Virus record (IMG/VR): IMGVR_UViG_3300037264_000486
Span: 1 to 41,345 of that record
DNA: 41,345 nt
Strand: one strand, 5' to 3'
Source of the DNA: a virus
Shown here: piece after piece, positions 38,261 to 41,345 of the stretch
How positions within the stretch are numbered: position 1 is the first letter of the stretch
Layout: each line of letters starts with the position of its first letter
Position numbers and translations under genes: made by a program
The notes under the pieces: model-generated
The model's input: only the letters and a program-made list of their open reading frames with translations
Database searches by the model: none
What the model was told of the DNA's origin: nothing

Positions 38261-38536
38261 ATGGATTTAGAATGCTATAAAGGATATCCGTCATGCATGC
38301 ATGCAGAGCAGAGCGGACAATTCTGCAAAACGGCGTGTATTGCAAAACTTAACGTAGAAATAGAAAAACTACGGCTTAAGCAGAGCAAGATGAACGAACG
38401 GCACATGCTGAGATATCGTGATGGATCTGCATCTCGCGCTCTGACAACAACGCATAACGCACGTAGCTCATGGATTAATGACGAAATTGAGAGCATAAAA
38501 AAACAAATTGAAATTAGCATAGGTGAAAGAAGATGA
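38261..38536 (+). CDS. Cysteine-rich N-terminus plus helix protein (91 aa)
   Basis: ECYKGYPSCMHAEQSGQFCKTACIAK has four cysteines in a knuckle-like spacing, followed by a long charged helix (KLNVEIEKLRLKQSKMNERHML). TAGGTGAAG precedes ATG. It overlaps the next gene by 4 bases. Possibly a zinc-binding accessory protein. Confidence 0.5.
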   Translation: MDLECYKGYPSCMHAEQSGQFCKTACIAKLNVEIEKLRLKQSKMNERHMLRYRDGSASRALTTTHNARSSWINDEIESIKKQIEISIGERR

Positions 38537-38838
38537 AAGCAAGAAAAAAACCAGTAGAAATTGATTTCGTTATTTGGAATGGAAATAATCTTTTTGAGGT
38601 AGTTACTTTTACTGATGGTAAACCTGATTTGGCATCAAATATTGCGATGGAGCGCTGGGAACAATACGAAAATCTTGTGAAGCGCGAAGGATTACTAATT
38701 TTCACCCTAGAAGATGGGCCAAATAAAGAAGCGAAGCATTACGCAAGCATTGGAGACTATATCATTAAAGGTGTAAAGGGTGAGTGCTACCCATGCAAAC
38801 CTGATATTTTCGAGCTTACCTACGATATTTTACCATAA
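38533..38838 (+). CDS. Conserved phage protein, KARKKPVEI family (101 aa)
   Basis: The sequence opens MKARKKPVEIDFVIWNGNN and ends HYASIGDYIIKGVKGECYPCKPDIFELTYDIL, a pattern (K.RKKPV.I....W.G ... GD.I..G..GE.YPCKPDIF..TY) I recognise as a very common small protein in phages. Its function is not established. ATGA overlap with the preceding gene; likely the end of this early operon. Confidence 0.65.
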   Translation: MKARKKPVEIDFVIWNGNNLFEVVTFTDGKPDLASNIAMERWEQYENLVKREGLLIFTLEDGPNKEAKHYASIGDYIIKGVKGECYPCKPDIFELTYDILP

Positions 38839-39048
38839 CCCCTTTTAATTACCCGCTAACCGTACTAAAATTCAATCGTGTGGTTATTTCCATTTTGGAA
38901 ACAGCCACTAGTTTCACCCGCTGTGAGAAGCGGAAATAATGAGGTGATAAGTAGAACCCTGAAAAGTTTGGCTTGTTACCGTAACTTAGCCAGCTTGGCG
39001 ACATTACCTCGCGGTATTCTCACCAGGCCAAACTTTTCAGGGTTTTTT
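38839..39048 (+). promoter_or_regulatory. Long leader stem-loop with T-tract before antirepressor
   Basis: AACCCTGAAAAGTTTGGC (38955-38972) and its perfect complement GCCAAACTTTTCAGGGTT (39027-39044) form an 18-bp stem closing a 54-nt loop. The loop itself holds three small hairpins (GTTACcGTAAC, GCCAgctTGGC, TACCtcgcGGTA). TTTTTT (39043-39048) abuts the ATG at 39049, so the structure looks like an attenuator or terminator built into the leader. The rest of the stretch (38839-38954) holds no supported gene. Confidence 0.7.
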
Positions 39049-39714
39049 ATGTCTGCTATTTCTGTAATTCCGCAAGTTGCAACAATGACCACGCGAGAAA
39101 TCGCCGATCTAACCGAAAAAGAACATAAGCACGTTTATCGTGATGCTGTTCGCATGATGGAACAGCTCGAATATACACAAGATCAGATTGATAGGTGTCA
39201 CCAAAACTGGACACACCCCCAGAATAAACAAACCTATTATTTTATGTGCCTTAATCGCGAAGAAACCGAGTGTTTAATTGCCGGTTACAGCGTGCCTATT
39301 CGCATGAAAATAATAAAGCGTTTGCGCGAGCTGGAAGAACAACAAAAACCAGCACACATTTTACCACAATCATTCGCTGAAGCACTTCAATTAGCAGCTA
39401 ATCAGGCCGCGCAATTAGAAGCAGCTAAGCCCGCTATTGAGTTCGTTGAGCGCTATACCAATGCAGAAGGCCTAAAGGGATTCCGTGAGGTCTGCAAGCT
39501 GCTTAGTGCGAAAGAAAACGCATTCCGTGACTTTCTAACCGATAAGCGAATCATGTACCGGCTAAATGGTGCATGGACTGCCTACGCCTCTCACATTGAG
39601 GCTGGTCGCTTTGAAATAAAGACAGGACTATCAGATGCAGACCACAGTTTTAATCAAGCCATGTTTACACCAAAGGGCGTAGCGTGGATTAGTCAATTAT
39701 GGAGTGACAAATAA
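39049..39714 (+). CDS. Rha-type regulator / KilAC-domain antirepressor
   Basis: The 221-residue protein has an N-terminal Rha-like domain (MTTREIADLTEKEHKHVYRDAVRMMEQL...YYFMCLNREETECLIAGYSVPIRMKIIKRLRELEEQ, about residues 13-105). The C-terminal KilAC/antirepressor domain is EALQLAANQAAQLEAAKPAIEFVERYTNAEGLKGFREVCKLLSAKENAFRDFLTDKRIMYRLNGAW...FTPKGVAWISQLW. Such proteins counter host or phage repressors. I choose ATG 39049; the frame is open to GTG 38878 through the stem-loop (peptide SLACYRNLASLATLPRGIL), reminiscent of P4 Ash-type leader peptides. Confidence 0.8.
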   Translation: MSAISVIPQVATMTTREIADLTEKEHKHVYRDAVRMMEQLEYTQDQIDRCHQNWTHPQNKQTYYFMCLNREETECLIAGYSVPIRMKIIKRLRELEEQQKPAHILPQSFAEALQLAANQAAQLEAAKPAIEFVERYTNAEGLKGFREVCKLLSAKENAFRDFLTDKRIMYRLNGAWTAYASHIEAGRFEIKTGLSDADHSFNQAMFTPKGVAWISQLWSDK

Positions 39715-39950
39715 TGAACGAGTTGAAATGCGCAGAAAGGCAAGAGTCTCTAAAATGGCACATTAAGGAAGAATATTATTTATTCGAATCGGATTGGGAT
39801 TTTTCAGACTGTGATGATTTTCATGATGTAGCGGATGCTGTGTGCAAGCTGCTTATTGATAATTATGATGTTGGGCACAATGGCAGCTATATAAAAGAGC
39901 TTATACAAATAGCGTGCTATAAATCAGCACAAATTGGCGTTGTAGAGTAA
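39714..39950 (+). CDS. Acidic hypothetical protein (78 aa)
   Basis: ATG shares a base with the antirepressor stop (TAATG). The product is acidic and helical (YLFESDWDFSDCDDFHDVADAVCKLLIDNYD). Unrecognised. Confidence 0.5.
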   Translation: MNELKCAERQESLKWHIKEEYYLFESDWDFSDCDDFHDVADAVCKLLIDNYDVGHNGSYIKELIQIACYKSAQIGVVE

Positions 39951-39996
39951 ATAGCTCCACGGGTTCATTCGCTGAATGGTTGACACCCTAAAACGC

Positions 39997-40024
39997 TTGC
40001 AATTATTTGTTTATGTATTAGAAT
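39997..40024 (+). promoter_or_regulatory. Promoter of replication genes
   Basis: TTGCAA (39997-40002), 16-base spacer, TAGAAT (40019-40024). TTGACA at 39980-39985 is a second -35-like box without a good -10. The transcript would begin about 40031 and carry the 40101-40192 stem-loop before the O-like gene. Confidence 0.55.
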
Positions 40025-40100
40025 TAAATGGTGCTTAAGTTACCTTTAGAGGTTTTGCACAACCCTTGTGGCGAGGGATTACAAATCTTTCAACTAATCG

Positions 40101-40192
40101 AAAGAGTTTAAGTTTAGCGGTTTCTTTTAGTGTGGGCTTGTTGACCCATGTGCACTTTAAGAAAGCCACCCGCTAAACTTAAACTCTTTTTT
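40101..40192 (+). promoter_or_regulatory. Long leader stem-loop with T-tract before replication genes
   Basis: AAAGAGTTTAAGTTTAGCGG (40101-40120) is perfectly complementary to 40170-40189. The 49-nt loop folds further (TTTCTT with AAGAAA, then GTG with CAC and GGG with CCC). Six T follow (40187-40192), 14 bases before the ATG of the O-like gene. Same design as the leader at 38955, with unrelated stem sequence. With the preceding promoter, 39951-40206 is fully accounted for as regulatory. Confidence 0.7.
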
Positions 40193-40206
40193 ATTGGGAA
40201 AAATTA

Positions 40207-41124
40207 ATGCATTTCTACCCTCACAATATTGCCGATTTTAATAACGCTACCAGGCATTTAACACGTGTTCAACGGAGCGTGTACAGAGATGCTATAGATC
40301 GTTACTACGACAAAGAACAGGCTCTTGATGGTAGTGATTTTGCAAAGCTTTGCCGTGTGCTTTTGTGTGTCACTGATGAAGAAATTAGTGGTTTGAGCAT
40401 AGTTTTAGATGAGTTTTTCGTATTGGTTGATGGTAATTATACGCATGATCGATGCGACCTAGAAATAGAAAAATATCGTTCAAATACAACAGCTAAGGCT
40501 AAGGCTGGCAAGGCTTCAGCAGAGGCAAGAAAGAACAAACGTGTAACACCTGTTGAGCACACGTTAAATTCTGTTGAACAAACTAATAACCAAGAACTAA
40601 TAACCAATAACCAAGAAACAGTAACTAAGAGTAAAGAATTAAAAGATATTAAGCAGGACAGTCCTGCTAAAAAATCGAAAGCTGTAAAAACTGAATTAGA
40701 TTATTCAGTCTGGCCGCAAGAACCTGATAAACAAGTTTTTGAAGACTGGATAGCGATGCGTAAGGCCAAGAAGGGATCGTTTAGCCAAACTGTTATCGAT
40801 GGGTTTGGCGCAGAGTTCAGGCAAGCGATTACATTTGGTTACTCTGTTAACGATTGCCTAAGGGCCGCGATAATGTCCAACTGGACAGGATTTAAATTCA
40901 ACTGGTTACAAAATCAAAACGCTGGAGGTCAAAATGCAACAAATCAACGAGCTAATGGCTTTGGAAATGGCAAAGAAAAGATTAACCATGCAGACAGAGT
41001 GCGGGCGCAAGGAAAGCTTGCAATACAGCGAATTGACCAAGAAGCTGGTAACGATGTTATTCATCCGACTGGGGGACTTATTTGGGAGCAAGGCGGCCAC
41101 TCGGAGCTTGATAATCTATTTTGA
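40207..41124 (+). CDS. Replication initiator, O-like with DUF1376 (YdaU) domain
   Basis: The 305-residue protein has N-terminal MHFYPHNIADFNNATRHLTRVQRSVYRDAIDRYYDKEQAL...LCRVLLCVTDEEI, the DUF1376/YdaU winged-helix-like domain. A Lys/Asn-rich linker (residues about 105-165) follows. The C-terminal domain EDWIAMRKAKKGSFSQTVIDGFGAEFRQAITFGYSVNDCLRAAIMSNWTGFKFNWL is typical of phage O-type initiators. It should bind the phage origin and recruit the P-like loader, whose gene starts inside its 3' end. The origin may lie within the gene, but I see no clear iterons. Confidence 0.8.
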   Translation: MHFYPHNIADFNNATRHLTRVQRSVYRDAIDRYYDKEQALDGSDFAKLCRVLLCVTDEEISGLSIVLDEFFVLVDGNYTHDRCDLEIEKYRSNTTAKAKAGKASAEARKNKRVTPVEHTLNSVEQTNNQELITNNQETVTKSKELKDIKQDSPAKKSKAVKTELDYSVWPQEPDKQVFEDWIAMRKAKKGSFSQTVIDGFGAEFRQAITFGYSVNDCLRAAIMSNWTGFKFNWLQNQNAGGQNATNQRANGFGNGKEKINHADRVRAQGKLAIQRIDQEAGNDVIHPTGGLIWEQGGHSELDNLF

Positions 41125-41345
41125 CGAAGAGAAAGGCGTTTATTCAGAAACATTTGAACTTTGGTGCCGTAAGCTTAACGATTTGCAGCCAACAGATTTT
41201 AAACGCGGTATGCAGGGCTTAGAAACTAAATCTGAAACTGATTACCGACAAGGGCATGAAATGTGGCCGCCAAGCTACGCAGAATTTCGCGCACTGGCTT
41301 TTCCGAAGTCTGGCCATGATGCACTAGCACACAAACCGTTTGAGC
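40934..41345 (+). CDS. Lambda P-like helicase loader, N-terminal part (continues at 1)
   Basis: ATG 40934 is preceded by CTGGAGGTC at ideal spacing and lies 191 bases inside the O-like gene in another frame. The frame is open to the end of the window and continues from base 1 to the stop at 232-234. It opens MQQINELMALEMAKKRLTMQ (helical); the middle has DEEKGVYSETFELWCRKLNDLQPTDFKRG before the WPPSYAEFRAL motif. O/P overlap is the usual lambdoid arrangement. Total length about 172 residues, shorter than lambda P (233). Confidence 0.7.
   Translation, partial: MQQINELMALEMAKKRLTMQTECGRKESLQYSELTKKLVTMLFIRLGDLFGSKAATRSLIIYFDEEKGVYSETFELWCRKLNDLQPTDFKRGMQGLETKSETDYRQGHEMWPPSYAEFRALAFPKSGHDALAHKPFE
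41219..41345. repeat. Right copy of 127-bp exact terminal repeat
   Basis: Identical to 1-127. Removing one copy gives a closed genome of 41,218 bases in which the P-like gene is intact. Confidence 0.95.

Noticed and set aside
38955-39044. Cloverleaf-like fold read as a tRNA
   Set aside because: The closing stem is 18 bp, there is no T-loop GTTC motif or anticodon arm geometry, and a T-tract follows. It fits a leader attenuator.

Overview
The window is one complete tailed-phage genome rather than a bacterial segment. Its first 127 bases recur exactly as its last 127 (1-127 = 41219-41345), and a gene (lambda-P-like helicase loader) reads in frame from the right end into the left end. The molecule is therefore circular or circularly permuted, with about 41,218 unique bases; the repeat is most simply an assembly overlap. 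The virion genes have P22-like podovirus order: terminase small and large subunits, portal, scaffold, coat, a gp4/gp10-like neck, ejection proteins and tailspikes. No integrase or clear CI repressor is visible. NinB, NinG, SSB, O/P-type and Rha-type genes suggest a gammaproteobacterial host; this is inference.

Layout in genome order. 238-1912: a strong promoter with a palindrome in its spacer, then tiny early genes and attC-like sites. 1931-4828: holin-like proteins, GH24 lysozyme, a NinB-like protein, small membrane proteins. 4870-6312: SGNH-esterase tail protein. 6371-7555: a lone minus-strand fibre-like protein. 7695-19457: packaging and head genes (TerS, TerL, portal, a GroES-like co-chaperonin, scaffold, coat, a beta-helix protein between two terminators). 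19454-30984: neck proteins, a scarred tandem duplication around a cupin gene, four ejection proteins and two tailspikes. 31016-31689: a gene-cassette-like insert with a frameshifted coiled-coil gene and a canonical attC site. 31710-34057 (minus): SSB, a Sak4-like RecA-fold ATPase and three small genes. 34058-34193: divergent promoters. 34194-39950: a Cro-like regulator, an array of small genes separated by attC-like sites, NinG, tiny overlapping genes and a Rha/KilAC antirepressor. 40207-234: O- and P-like replication genes.

The most unusual feature is a set of integron-type recombination sites (attC). Eight intergenic sites share one folded plan: TAAC, about 5 nt, about 3 paired nt, an L arm, a variable middle, the complementary L arm with ONE extra unpaired base at a fixed distance, about 5 nt, GTTA. 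The extra base lies 9 nt from GTTA in the plus-strand reading (G in five sites, C or A in two). This is the classical attC structure (VCR / 59-base element). Seven sites point opposite to the genes around them, and only the one at 31557-31689 has the normal polarity. They delimit modules of about 300-420 bp, each with one small gene. No integron integrase is seen, so mobility would need a host IntI.

Other notable features are two long leader stem-loops with T-tracts directly upstream of the antirepressor and replication genes, and a duplication at 21614-22970 that produced a chimeric open reading frame. All family names come from reading translated sequence; no database search was run.
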